DNA of 14,730 nt from positions 1 through 14,730 of the forward strand of contig PJAB01001404.1 of assembly GCA_002887195.1 (NCBI GenBank). Reading direction: 5' to 3'. Position numbers and translations under genes: made by a program. Below are positions 1-8,027 of the stretch, piece after piece. Below the pieces are notes generated by a model. That model was not told where the DNA came from. It saw only the letters and a list, made by a program, of their open reading frames with translations, and ran no database searches. Within the stretch, counting starts at the first letter, position 1, and each line of letters starts with the position of its first letter. This DNA is from Chrysochromulina parva. Lineage: Eukaryota > Haptophyta > Prymnesiales > Chrysochromulinaceae.

Positions 1-432
1 GCGTTTACCGATTGCGAATGCGCAAGCTACTTGCACGCGTTTGGTGCAACGAGTGCGGTCTCGGACCGCCTTTCCGCTGAGATCAAGGGCAAGGGCCCGA
101 AGCGCGAAGGCGGGATCGCGTACGAGCCGTTCAAGTTCCTTGGGAGCACCACGATCCAGGCCTTCCTGTTGCAGAATGGGCTGCTCAATGGCCACGGGCC
201 GCAGTGCGCCAAGAATCCTCGCGCGGGTCCGCTTGGCGCATATGGAGCTCAACATGGCGGGACGTCCTCGCCGCCGTCGTCGAGCGACGACCGACGGCCG
301 CCCGCGACGAGAGCGCTTTGTGATACGATGATGGTAGCGACCACGAGAGCTTTGCGCAAGCGTGCACGCGGGGCCGCAGGCAGCGAACACGAGGCAGACG
401 TCAGTACGAGGACGGCGGCGGTGAGTGAGTGA
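1..432 (+). CDS. tag: DNA-3-methyladenine glycosylase I (Tag family), C-terminal part only
   Basis: The frame is open from the first base, so the gene starts outside the window; 143 codons remain before the TGA at 430-432. The segment FKFLGSTTIQAFLLQNGLL followed by NGHGPQC (codons 44-69) matches the end of the Tag fold, where bacterial enzymes read FKFVGTTICYSFMQACGLVND and then HxxxC. His65 (193-195) and Cys69 (205-207) keep the HxxxC spacing of the last two zinc ligands of Tag; the first two ligands would lie upstream. Tag is a helix-hairpin-helix base-excision enzyme that removes 3-methyladenine from alkylated DNA. After codon 73 the protein runs about 70 residues into a Ser/Arg/Ala-rich tail that bacterial Tag lacks; this may be a lineage-specific extension or a mis-read intron. 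A GTGAGT donor-like string lies at 421, just before the stop, but it belongs to a simple repeat. Family assignment is from remembered motif similarity. Confidence 0.75.
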   Translation, partial: AFTDCECASYLHAFGATSAVSDRLSAEIKGKGPKREGGIAYEPFKFLGSTTIQAFLLQNGLLNGHGPQCAKNPRAGPLGAYGAQHGGTSSPPSSSDDRRPPATRALCDTMMVATTRALRKRARGAAGSEHEADVSTRTAAVSE

Positions 433-452
433 GCGAGTGCGTGAGTGAGTGG
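421..452 (+). repeat. GTGA-type tetranucleotide microsatellite at the end of the Tag frame
   Basis: Eight four-base units follow one another: GTGA three times, GCGA, GTGC, GTGA twice, GTGG. The repeat supplies the Tag stop codon at 430-432 and also creates GTGAGT strings that look like splice donors, so the 3' end of the gene should be treated as uncertain. The remaining spacer up to 611 holds a GGCCGGCC palindrome near 523 and no other element that I can name. Confidence 0.8.
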
Positions 453-611
453 GGCGGGAAGGAGCCTGTTCACACTCTTTTCACAACATAGATTCGGCGC
501 TGTTGAGCTGCCGTAATTGTAGCCGGCCGGCCGAACCGAGCTGAGGCGGCTCGACTGACCGCGCAGCTGCACCTGCCCTGAGGGGCGCTCGGCATCCAAT
601 CATCTCCCAAC

Positions 612-3600
612 ATGATGAAAAAGGAGTTGGAGGAGATCACAGCGCGAATCGAGGCGACGCTGACACACTACGAGATGATGGAGGAGAATGGTGCTGACCG
701 CTGGTCCGGCATGCGACGGGACGATCAGGTGGACGCGACACTCGCACAGCTGGCCGAGCACGGGCGAGAGCGTGTCGACGTCGTGCTTATCGCGTTGCGC
801 GAGGTTGCGACCGAGCGCCAGATGGTTCTGAATGAGCTGCGTGCCCAGCTCGAGGCAGCAAGGTCGGCTGACGACACTGGCCGCGGGCGTGCCGACAGCG
901 ACGAGAGTGAGGACGCGTCTGCAATGGAGGAGGCGCGGCTGTTCGAGAAGCTTGACCGCCTCGAGGCGATCCAGAGACGCATCCAGACGGCGGGCGAGCG
1001 TCTGCTCGAGTACCAGCGCAAGTCGCAGTCGCAGGCGCTTCTCACCTCGCTGCAGGAGGAAGTGGCGAACCAAAAGGGGCGCCTCGAGAAGTTGATGGCG
1101 GAGGCGACGGAGCGCGCGGCTCAGCTCGAGGCCAAGACGAGCGCACTCGAGGCCAGCGAGTACGAGGTGGGTCGTCTCACTTTGGATCTGAGAGAGGTCA
1201 AGGAGCGGGCGGCCAAGGCGGGCAAAGAGAAGGAGAGCGAGAAGCTCGAAAAGGAAAAGGCCGAGCGCGAGGCTCTCGAGGCGGCGCAGAAGGAGCGCGA
1301 CGTGCTCCAGAAGCTGTGCAACAAGCTCAAGGCCGAGCGCGACGAGCTCAAGGGGCAGCTCGACTCAATCTCGATCTCGATCTCGGAGGCCACCTCTCCG
1401 AGCCCACCTCGACCGGTTTCGTGCGACCACGCGTTCTCGTATGAGTGGGCCCTCGAGAGCTCAGAGGGCTTCGGGCGCCACGTCGAGGAGCTGCGGGAGC
1501 TCGGCCGCTCGCTCGGCGCCCAGCTGCGGGAGCACGCAGCGCTGACCATTGAATCCGAGGAATCGCTCACCACGGCGCTTGCCAGTGGCTTCGATGCGGC
1601 GGCTCGCGCGCACACTGCGATCGTCGCGGCCGTCGAAGCTGAGCGTGACGAGCTCAAGGCACAGCTGGCCACGCGCCCGGCGAGTGCGCCGAGAGCCGGT
1701 GACGACCCACCGCCGTCGACACCCCATTCCTCGCGGCCTGGCTCTGCAGGGGCCCAGCCGCCGAACTTTCGCGCCTCGAAGATGGCGCGTGCGGTCAGCT
1801 TGCTCAAGGCGGACTCGATGCGTGCTTCGGCGCGCGGCAGCGCGGGCCTCGAGTCCGAGCTGCAACGCACGCAGTATGCGCTGATCAGCGCGAAGCAGGA
1901 GCTCCAGCAGGAGCTGACGAAACTTGACGAAGCCCGCGCCAGCCTGCTCGAGGCGAGGCAGCAGCTCGCTGAGTTGAGCGCGATGGCCGACGAGCAGCGC
2001 GCTGCGGCCGCTGCGGACCTCGAGGCTGCGCAGGCAGCCATCAAGCAGGCGATCGCCGACGCGGCTGCCGCGCGCAAGCAGGCGTCGGCCAACGAGCAGG
2101 GCGACGCGCACACAGCCGAGGACGCCGCCGCGGCCGCCGCGGCGGTTGCACAGGCACGGCTGGAGGCGGAGCGGCTTGAGCAGGCGCTGACCCATGCAGA
2201 GGCGCAGGCGCGAGAGGCCCGCAGGCAGGCAGAGGCGGAGCGGGCCGCCAAGCTCGCTGCACTCGACGGCCGGATGGAGGCGACGCTCGTGCCGCAGCCG
2301 GAAGGTGCGCTCAGTACGGCGCTCGACCCGGAGGCCGCGTCGGCGCTGGCGCTGCTGCACAAGGCGCGTTCGGGCCAGTTCACGGACAAGCTGCAGCAGG
2401 CGCAGCGCATCAAACGGCTCGAGGAGGCGCACGCGGCAGCATTGGCCGAGCTCAAAGAGGAATCGAACGAGCTTGAGCGCAGCGCACAGGCCGAGTGGTG
2501 GGTGGCGGCCATCTGCAAGCGAGCCCTGAGCGCCGAGCTCAAGAGCTGCGAGGCGCTCGTGCTCACTACGGCGCTCGCGCAGCAGGGCGGCGGGGCGGCG
2601 GCTGCAGCTGCCGAGGCGGCCAAGTCGAGGGCCGAAGCCGCCGAGGCCGAGAGCGTAACGGCCAAGCAGGCGGCTGACGAGGCGTGGAAGGCGGCTCGGT
2701 TACTCGAGGGCGAGCTCGAGGCGGCAAACGCGCGCTGGGGCAAGCTGCAAGAGCAGCTCAAGGCTCAGGCCCTCGAGAAGGCGCAGCTGGCGAAGCAGCT
2801 CGACGAGGCGGGCGAGCTCCAGAAGGCGCTCGAGGCGCAGCGCGACGACCTCACGCGCACGCGCGACGAGCAAAAGGCAGTGCTGCGCAAGCTTGAGGAG
2901 GAAAAGGAGCGCGCGGGGGGCGAGCAGCTCGTGAACGCTCGTGCTGAGCTCGAGCGGCTGCGCAAGGCGAGCAGCGCCGAGCGCAAGGCGAGCGCGGAGC
3001 AGCTAGCCCAACTGAACGTGCAGCACGCGCTCGAGTTGTCAGAGGCGCAGAAGGCGAGCGCGGCGGCGCTTGCAAACGCCGACGAGCGGATCGAGCGTGC
3101 GGTGGCCGCGCGCATGAGGATGCTCGACGACCAGATGGCAGCCGAGGCGGCCGTGCACGAGGCGCTCACCCGTGAGCTGGCGGCTGCCGACACGGCGCGC
3201 CACGTGGCGGAGGATGCTCTCGAGGACGCTCGCCAAGCAGCCGCTGAGGAGCGTCTGGCGCTGCAGGAGGCGATGCTCTCGCTCGACGCGGCGCACGAGG
3301 CGAAGCTCATGAGTGCGACCCACGCGCTGCAAGTCTCGAGCGAGGTGCCACTCGCCGATGCGAAGCGAGCGGCGCGGAAGGCGGCCACGCGCATCGGCGC
3401 GCTGGAGGCAGAGCTCGAGCAGCTCAAGACAGCGCTCATGACGAGCCTGCTGCCGCCCACTGCGAACGCCACCTTCCTCACTGAGAGCGATCCGCCGATC
3501 GTCATCGACCCGCCCGTCGCCTCAGCCCCGCCCATGGGCGGTTCCCCCATCGTGGGCTCCGTCGGCGGGCTCGGTCGGTCGCTCGATGGGTTTGCAAGCA

Positions 3601-5321
3601 CCGTCGAGGACGACGGCTGGGGCGACGTGCCGCCGCCGCCTCAAGGGAGCTATGCGTCGGGTCAGGGCAGCAACACGGCGAGTGGCGTGTACGACGGGCG
3701 CGACGAGCGGCCACGCTGGCGCCCATCGGGCCAGCTACCGCTCGAGATGCCCGCCGCTGTCGCGCTGCTCGAGCGCACGCAGCGCCAGCTCCTCGAGGTG
3801 TCCGATCTCATGGTCTACGAGCGAGGCGTCCTCTTGGGCAGCGCCGTCGCGGGCGTCGCCGCCGCGGCTGCCAATGCCGCGGCTAAGGCGGACGCTCTCG
3901 AGCAGCTGAGCTCAGTGAGTGCGGTAGGGGCCACCGCGGCGGGGGCGGCACCTCCTGCACCTCCGGGCTCGCGCGGCGGCTTCGCCAGTTTGAGCGTCGC
4001 GAGTGCGGTAGGTGCGGGGGCGCGGGTGGCGTGGCTGCTGCGTGAGGGCATTGGACACACGGATGCGTTTGGCATCCGCGGCGCTGTGCGCCCAGCCACC
4101 AAACCGCTCGACACAGCGCAGCTGCAAAGGGTGCTGCGCGCCCTGTTTGCCCAGCAGCGCGCGCTCAGCTCCCAGGCGGCGCTTGGGAATTGGGAGCTGC
4201 TCGGCGCCATGGCCCTGCTCAGGCCGCGCCAGAAGCGGCTGCAGGCACTGCACGCGAGCCTTCTTGCCGAGCTCCGAGGCGAGGGCGGGGGCGAGGCGGC
4301 CGGCACTGGCAACCCTGACGCGGCACTGGCACCAGCATCAGCACGCATCGCACTCACGGATCGTCGGCGCGCAGAGCTCGATGCGCAGCTCCCTCGCATC
4401 GCCGCACTCGCGTCACAGCGCGAACAGCAACGCGAGTGGTGCGCCCAGGTCTGGGTGCTGCGTCGGCAGGCCGTCAGGGCCGTGGGTGCGCGTGTGATGA
4501 GCCAGGCCGTCTATGCTCTCACGAAGCTCACCGACGCGGCCAATGTGCAGCCTGTGGGCGCAGGGCTGCTTTCGAGGCCTGGCTCGGCCGCTCGCGCGTC
4601 CTCGGCACGCGCCGCGGCCTCCCCGCGACTGAAAAAGCGCGACGCGCTGGCCGCGGCCATCTTCGCCGACCCGCCCGTGCTCCCGTTTGTGCTCCCTGCC
4701 GACGGGGGCGAGTTTGGCTCCCTCGCGCACGGGCTGGAGTCCTTGGGCGCCAAGGACGGCTTTGCCACTCGAACGCACTCGGTCGTAGTCCAAGGCACCC
4801 AATCCGAAGCTCTGCGGCGCAACTCTCCGAGCCGCAACGGAGGCGGCACCGACGACGAGGCGCTCGCTGGGCTCTTCGGCGGCGCTGCGGAGGTGTGGGG
4901 CAAAGGGGAGGGTCTCAAGACCGAGGTCATGCAGCGCATCTGCGTGGCAGCCCAACACTGGCCGACCGACTTTGGGCGTCTGGGCGCGCGGCTACAACGG
5001 CAGGTGATCGCCGAGGCGGTGCAATACTGCCTGACGGGCGCCATGCACCATGCCCAGTTGCTCGGGCGTGAACCCATGGCAGAGAGCGCTCCTGCCCACG
5101 CCGCCCATCCGAACAATGATCTCCGCGCCCGAGCTCCGAGCTCTGCGCCGCCCAGATCCGCGCCTCTAGAGTCTCAAGGCACCCGGCTTGTGCGGCCGAC
5201 TGTGCTGCTTGCACGACCGACCACCGCACCGCCGTCGGCCGCGCCACCCGCGCTCCCGAGCACCTTCCGCGAGAGCCGCGCGAGCGCGCGCAGCGGCGGC
5301 GGTGGTGTGAGGCGGCCGTGA
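612..5321 (+). CDS. Giant coiled-coil protein of unknown function (1569 aa)
   Basis: I do not recognise this family. The start is the first ATG after an in-frame TGA at 579-581, followed at once by a second Met codon. Residues 1-90 and 105-250 are highly charged heptad-type helix, rich in E/K/R/L/A. A Ser/Pro linker (253-270) begins with SISISIS, encoded by a perfect triple ATCTCG repeat at 1368-1385. More helix fills 285-352, and a Pro/Ser linker covers 353-385. A very long Ala/Glu/Leu coiled coil runs from about 410 to 943. A Pro/Gly-rich hinge (948-1040) separates it from a C-terminal half with shorter helical blocks (about 1044-1110, 1165-1225, 1248-1310, 1415-1490) and a Pro/Arg/Ser tail (1500-1569). 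RPGSA and RPTTAP-like motifs recur in the linkers (375, 1322, 1535); similar motifs occur in algal cytoskeletal and ciliary proteins, which hints at a scaffold role. There is no ATPase, kinase or motor motif, so it is not a complete SMC, myosin or kinesin. The uninterrupted 4.7 kb frame with strong GC3 bias makes the gene itself very likely. Confidence 0.85.
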   Translation: MMKKELEEITARIEATLTHYEMMEENGADRWSGMRRDDQVDATLAQLAEHGRERVDVVLIALREVATERQMVLNELRAQLEAARSADDTGRGRADSDESEDASAMEEARLFEKLDRLEAIQRRIQTAGERLLEYQRKSQSQALLTSLQEEVANQKGRLEKLMAEATERAAQLEAKTSALEASEYEVGRLTLDLREVKERAAKAGKEKESEKLEKEKAEREALEAAQKERDVLQKLCNKLKAERDELKGQLDSISISISEATSPSPPRPVSCDHAFSYEWALESSEGFGRHVEELRELGRSLGAQLREHAALTIESEESLTTALASGFDAAARAHTAIVAAVEAERDELKAQLATRPASAPRAGDDPPPSTPHSSRPGSAGAQPPNFRASKMARAVSLLKADSMRASARGSAGLESELQRTQYALISAKQELQQELTKLDEARASLLEARQQLAELSAMADEQRAAAAADLEAAQAAIKQAIADAAAARKQASANEQGDAHTAEDAAAAAAAVAQARLEAERLEQALTHAEAQAREARRQAEAERAAKLAALDGRMEATLVPQPEGALSTALDPEAASALALLHKARSGQFTDKLQQAQRIKRLEEAHAAALAELKEESNELERSAQAEWWVAAICKRALSAELKSCEALVLTTALAQQGGGAAAAAAEAAKSRAEAAEAESVTAKQAADEAWKAARLLEGELEAANARWGKLQEQLKAQALEKAQLAKQLDEAGELQKALEAQRDDLTRTRDEQKAVLRKLEEEKERAGGEQLVNARAELERLRKASSAERKASAEQLAQLNVQHALELSEAQKASAAALANADERIERAVAARMRMLDDQMAAEAAVHEALTRELAAADTARHVAEDALEDARQAAAEERLALQEAMLSLDAAHEAKLMSATHALQVSSEVPLADAKRAARKAATRIGALEAELEQLKTALMTSLLPPTANATFLTESDPPIVIDPPVASAPPMGGSPIVGSVGGLGRSLDGFASTVEDDGWGDVPPPPQGSYASGQGSNTASGVYDGRDERPRWRPSGQLPLEMPAAVALLERTQRQLLEVSDLMVYERGVLLGSAVAGVAAAAANAAAKADALEQLSSVSAVGATAAGAAPPAPPGSRGGFASLSVASAVGAGARVAWLLREGIGHTDAFGIRGAVRPATKPLDTAQLQRVLRALFAQQRALSSQAALGNWELLGAMALLRPRQKRLQALHASLLAELRGEGGGEAAGTGNPDAALAPASARIALTDRRRAELDAQLPRIAALASQREQQREWCAQVWVLRRQAVRAVGARVMSQAVYALTKLTDAANVQPVGAGLLSRPGSAARASSARAAASPRLKKRDALAAAIFADPPVLPFVLPADGGEFGSLAHGLESLGAKDGFATRTHSVVVQGTQSEALRRNSPSRNGGGTDDEALAGLFGGAAEVWGKGEGLKTEVMQRICVAAQHWPTDFGRLGARLQRQVIAEAVQYCLTGAMHHAQLLGREPMAESAPAHAAHPNNDLRARAPSSAPPRSAPLESQGTRLVRPTVLLARPTTAPPSAAPPALPSTFRESRASARSGGGGVRRP

Positions 5322-5756
5322 CGCTCGCGCTAACAGCCTACAGCGCCCGCGGATGCGGCTGCCCTCTCTTAACAGCTCTCAACTGACGAGAACAAATACG
5401 ACGTTTTTTAGGTAGGACTGAGGAACTGTTTGCATAATGTATACCTACCAAAGTCGCAGCCTTTTCCCAGCGCCGCTACTAGAAGTATTAGTATAATACT
5501 TAACTTAGTATAACACCAAACTCCAAAGTCTACTGTAAGACAAACGCGAAACGGCAGTGGGAAGAAATTACGATGAACGCGACAAATCCAGCTAGTTTTA
5601 GCGCATGGACCTCGAAGCAGAGTTCGGTTGGAAACCTGAAATAAAGTGAGTTTGTGTAGGAACTTGTGTTGAGAAAGGCAGCTCGAACGAAAGTAACGGC
5701 AGAATTGGAGCGCTCCCGGCTTGGAAGCGCTCGACTCCCGGGCTGCACGAAGCGGT
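5322..5756 (+). promoter_or_regulatory. Spacer upstream of the MAP kinase: AT-richer, probable 3' UTR plus promoter and leader
   Basis: Composition changes sharply after about 5390: runs such as TTTTTT and TATAATACTTAACTTAGTAT stand out against very GC-rich coding DNA. No TATA box can be fixed by position. Two overlapping short upstream frames start at 5573 (ATG to TAA at 5642-5644, 23 codons) and 5605 (ATG to TGA at 5647-5649, 14 codons). If transcription starts upstream of them, they could reduce kinase translation. A GTGAGT at 5646 with AG sites near 5680 and 5702 could be a very short leader intron, but this is weak. The heptamer AGCGCTC occurs twice near the start codon (5709 and 5726). 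Confidence 0.4.
5483..5513. repeat. AT-rich inverted repeat with overlapping direct repeat
   Basis: AAGTATTA (5483-5490), GTA, then TAATACTT (5494-5501) forms a perfect 8-bp inverted repeat with a 3-base centre. The nonamer TTAGTATAA occurs at 5488-5496 and again at 5505-5513, a 17-base shift. It is either a protein-binding site in the kinase promoter or part of the 3' processing region of the upstream gene. Confidence 0.6.
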
Positions 5757-7088
5757 ATGGCGTCAATCGACGTCAAAGGACTTGCATTGGGCTTCACTTT
5801 ACCGCCACGGTACGAGGCCAAGAAGATGGTCGGCAAGGGCGCTTTTGGTGTGCTCATCTCGGCCTTTGACCACGAGGAGAACGGCCCGGTGGCCATCAAG
5901 AAGGTCTGCCTGAGCGGCGCCATGGGCTGGGACCGGCATGAGGCCAAGAGCCTGATCCGTGAGCTGAAGCTGCTCCAGCACTTTGACCACGAGAACATTA
6001 TGCGCCTGCGAGACCTGCTCGTTCCGGCGGGAATGATGCCAGCCGGCAGCAGCTGCATCATGGCGGGACCCTCATCGTCCTTCTCCGAGGTGTACATGGT
6101 GCAGGACCTGATGGCGACCGACTTGCACTACATCATTCAGTCGGCCGCTCGCGGCAAGCAGCCTATGACCCCGGAGCACATCCAGTACTTCACGTACCAG
6201 CTGCTTCGGGGCCTCAAGGCCATCCACTCGGCAAGGGTGCTGCACCGCGACCTGAAGCCGTCCAACCTACTGATCAACAAGGACTGCGAGCTGCGCATCT
6301 GCGACTTTGGGCTCGCGCGCGGCGTCGACTTTGACCCAGCACACGCGGCACAACTCACCGAGTACGTTGTGACGCGATGGTACCGCGCGCCCGAGCTGCT
6401 CACTGGCAATGAGACGTACGGGCCGGCGATCGACATGTGGTCAGTCGGGTGCATCCTGGCGGAGATGCTCTCGGCGCTGCAGCCGGGCAATGTGGGCGAC
6501 AAGGCGGCCCTCTTCCCGGGCACTGACGTGCTCGCCACCCTCAAGTTGATCATAGGATCGCTCGGCGCGCCATCCGACCTGAGCTTCATAGACAACGCCA
6601 AGGCTGTCGCCTACATCCAGGCACTCAGCCGTACATTGGCGCCGCCCGTGCCGCTCGAGGCGCGCTACCCGGGCGCGCCCCCGCTTGCGCTCGATCTGCT
6701 CAAGCGGCTGCTGCTGCTCGAGCCTTCCAAACGGCCGAACGCTGTCGAGGCGCTCGAGCACCCGTTTCTGGCCTCGTTGCATGCTTGCAATGAGGAGCCG
6801 AGCGCGCCGGCCTTCGACTTTGCATTCGAGGCGGCGTCGGACGAGGCGCTGCAGGGGCTGCTCGACGAGGAGATCCGGCGCTTCCAGCCAGACGCGCCCA
6901 CCACGCCCTCGCCGCCCGCGCCCCACCCACCGCTGCTCGCGCCCTCAACCCCGGGTGGTGGCGTGCTAGACTCTCCGTTGGAGACGCAGTCGGGCGCGGC
7001 CACAGCTGCCGCTGATAAGCCCTTCGACGCGCCACGCCCCGAGACCAGAAAGCGCGGGAGCGACCAGATTGCGCGCAGCCCGGGCTGA
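5757..7088 (+). CDS. ERK-type mitogen-activated protein kinase (TEY class)
   Basis: This is a 443-residue Ser/Thr kinase of the CMGC/MAPK group, which phosphorylates Ser/Thr-Pro sites after dual phosphorylation by a MAPK kinase. The ATG at 5757 is chosen because the frame upstream offers only a TTG. All catalytic landmarks are present: glycine loop GKGAFG (26-31), VAIK with Lys48, helix C Glu69, HRDLKPSN (163-170, Asp165), DFG (183-185), activation motif TEY (201-203), then VVTRWYRAPE to 213, DMWSVGC (226-232) and KRP (325-327). EPSAPAFDFAFE through EEIRRFQP (347-378) corresponds to the L16 extension of ERK1/2, including acidic residues of the docking region. Unlike ERK2, it has a Met/Pro/Ser insert of about 15 residues at 90-108, between strands beta 4 and beta 5, and a disordered Pro-rich tail (380-443) with a basic RKR (431-433). 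The TEY motif fits ERK-like and many algal or protist MAPKs; the pathway cannot be told from sequence. Confidence 0.93.
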   Translation: MASIDVKGLALGFTLPPRYEAKKMVGKGAFGVLISAFDHEENGPVAIKKVCLSGAMGWDRHEAKSLIRELKLLQHFDHENIMRLRDLLVPAGMMPAGSSCIMAGPSSSFSEVYMVQDLMATDLHYIIQSAARGKQPMTPEHIQYFTYQLLRGLKAIHSARVLHRDLKPSNLLINKDCELRICDFGLARGVDFDPAHAAQLTEYVVTRWYRAPELLTGNETYGPAIDMWSVGCILAEMLSALQPGNVGDKAALFPGTDVLATLKLIIGSLGAPSDLSFIDNAKAVAYIQALSRTLAPPVPLEARYPGAPPLALDLLKRLLLLEPSKRPNAVEALEHPFLASLHACNEEPSAPAFDFAFEAASDEALQGLLDEEIRRFQPDAPTTPSPPAPHPPLLAPSTPGGGVLDSPLETQSGAATAAADKPFDAPRPETRKRGSDQIARSPG

Positions 7089-7364
7089 GATGCTCGGGCG
7101 CGAGCCACAGGGCACGAAGCCGCGCGAAACAAGTTAAGACCTCTCTCGTGTGTGCGCTGTGTGAGTGTATACCGAGCCGTGACTGACGCGTGTGCGTGAC
7201 TGTCCCGCGAGCTGTGAGCAGTGCCACCTCCTGCGTGCCCGGACACGGGCCTGCATGATGTGCCACTGAACCGCTATTTAATCGTCCTTGAAAAATCGGC
7301 GCGCCCCCCGGCCGCCGTTGCCGCCGCCGGTAGCTCGGTCGGCACGCGCTCGGTCCGTCGTGGT

Positions 7365-7387
7365 CGGGCGCCCGCGGCCCGGGCCGC
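7365..7387. repeat. Back-to-back GC palindromes
   Basis: CGGGCGCCCG (7365-7374) is a perfect 10-bp palindrome and GCGGCCCGGGCCGC (7374-7387) a perfect 14-bp one; they share one base. They lie at the centre of the most GC-rich stretch of the window. Such sequence can fold strongly in RNA or in single-stranded DNA; no specific function is claimed. Confidence 0.7.
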
Positions 7388-7618
7388 CCCGCCCGGCCCG
7401 CCCACGCGCCGCGGCCCGCCCCCCGGTCCAGAGTGACCGGCAGACCCGGGCGCGGGTCCGACCGGCCGGCGCGCGTTCTGCGAGGGGCGGCGCCGCAAAG
7501 ATGCTTTTCGATTCAGCAGCCGCGCGGCGGCCCGCGCGGCCCCCAGCGGGGCTCACGAGCTTCAACATACACTCGACTCGGCACTCGGCACGTCGGAACG
7601 ATACGGACGTGCGCCGCG

Positions 7619-7676
7619 CATCCGATTGGCCATCCGATTCTCCGCACCGCCGCGGGTCACGTGTAAGGAATAAAAA
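7619..7676 (+). promoter_or_regulatory. Promoter-like cluster: inverted CCAAT, G-box, TATA-like element
   Basis: CATCCGATT occurs twice (7619-7627 and 7631-7639); the first copy overlaps ATTGG (7625-7629), an inverted CCAAT box. A CACGTG G-box/E-box lies at 7658-7663 and AATAAAAA, TATA-like, at 7669-7676. The order and spacing suggest plus-strand transcription starting near 7700. The alternative is that AATAAA is a polyadenylation hexamer of the kinase gene and the rest is chance. Confidence 0.35.
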
Positions 7677-7677
7677 C

Positions 7678-7704
7678 GCGGTCGCGACACGCGAGCGGTC
7701 GCGA
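7678..7704 (+). repeat. Direct repeat GCGGTCGCGA, two copies
   Basis: Exact decamers at 7678-7687 and 7695-7704 are shifted by 17 bases, immediately after the TATA-like element. The central TCGCGA is self-complementary, so each copy could bind a dimeric factor. Confidence 0.65.
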
Positions 7705-8027
7705 TCATACGCGAACGTGGCGTGTCATACTACATACATTATAGTCATTTACTGACGCACTCAACTGAACATACGCAACAGGTAGGGGTCTCAGGGTACA
7801 GCAGGGGGATTCAGCAGGGGGGGTGTAGCGACGCGTCTAGAGGCGCGCAGGCGGACAACGAAATGCATCGATCGTCCAATTTTCCATCGCGCAACGGGTC
7901 GTCGTTTCCTGCACATCTGCCGCTGTCCGACGCCGCGGGGTCCAGCAGCCGCACCGCGCAGTTGCATCACCTGAGAGATGATCTCGGATCTCCACCACAC
8001 CGCGTGCTCCACACTGAGAGCGCGTGC

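Larger units (their letters stand above)
7089..8027. other. Gap between convergent genes with a GC-rich block, promoter-like elements and no supported CDS
   Basis: The kinase and the GT77 gene both end into this 0.94 kb gap, so it should hold two 3' UTRs. About 7300-7560 is extremely GC-rich with many CCCGCC/GGCCCG runs. From 7619 the sequence looks like a plus-strand promoter (see separate entries). Downstream, the only ATG-started plus frame is 7863-8099 (78 codons, MHRSSNFPSRNG), which overlaps the GT77 3' end antisense and resembles nothing known. I found no tRNA arm pattern. CAGCAGGGGG is repeated at 7799-7808 and 7812-7821, within the probable GT77 3' UTR. Confidence 0.5.

Noticed and set aside
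1121..2761. Long minus-strand open frame (546 codons, Ser/Ala-rich) opposite the coiled-coil gene
   Set aside because: It mirrors the GAG/GCG/CTC-rich codons of the plus gene, so antisense stops are rare. The product is pure low-complexity Ser/Ala and has no features of its own.
849..3430. Many CTCGAG and GAGCTC hexamers
   Set aside because: They are Leu-Glu and Glu-Leu dipeptides written with the preferred CTC and GAG codons of a coiled coil, so no DNA-level signal is needed.
5408..6097. Minus-strand open frame of 229 codons across the kinase start
   Set aside because: It overlaps the conserved kinase N-lobe antisense and the AT-rich spacer, and its translation resembles nothing known.
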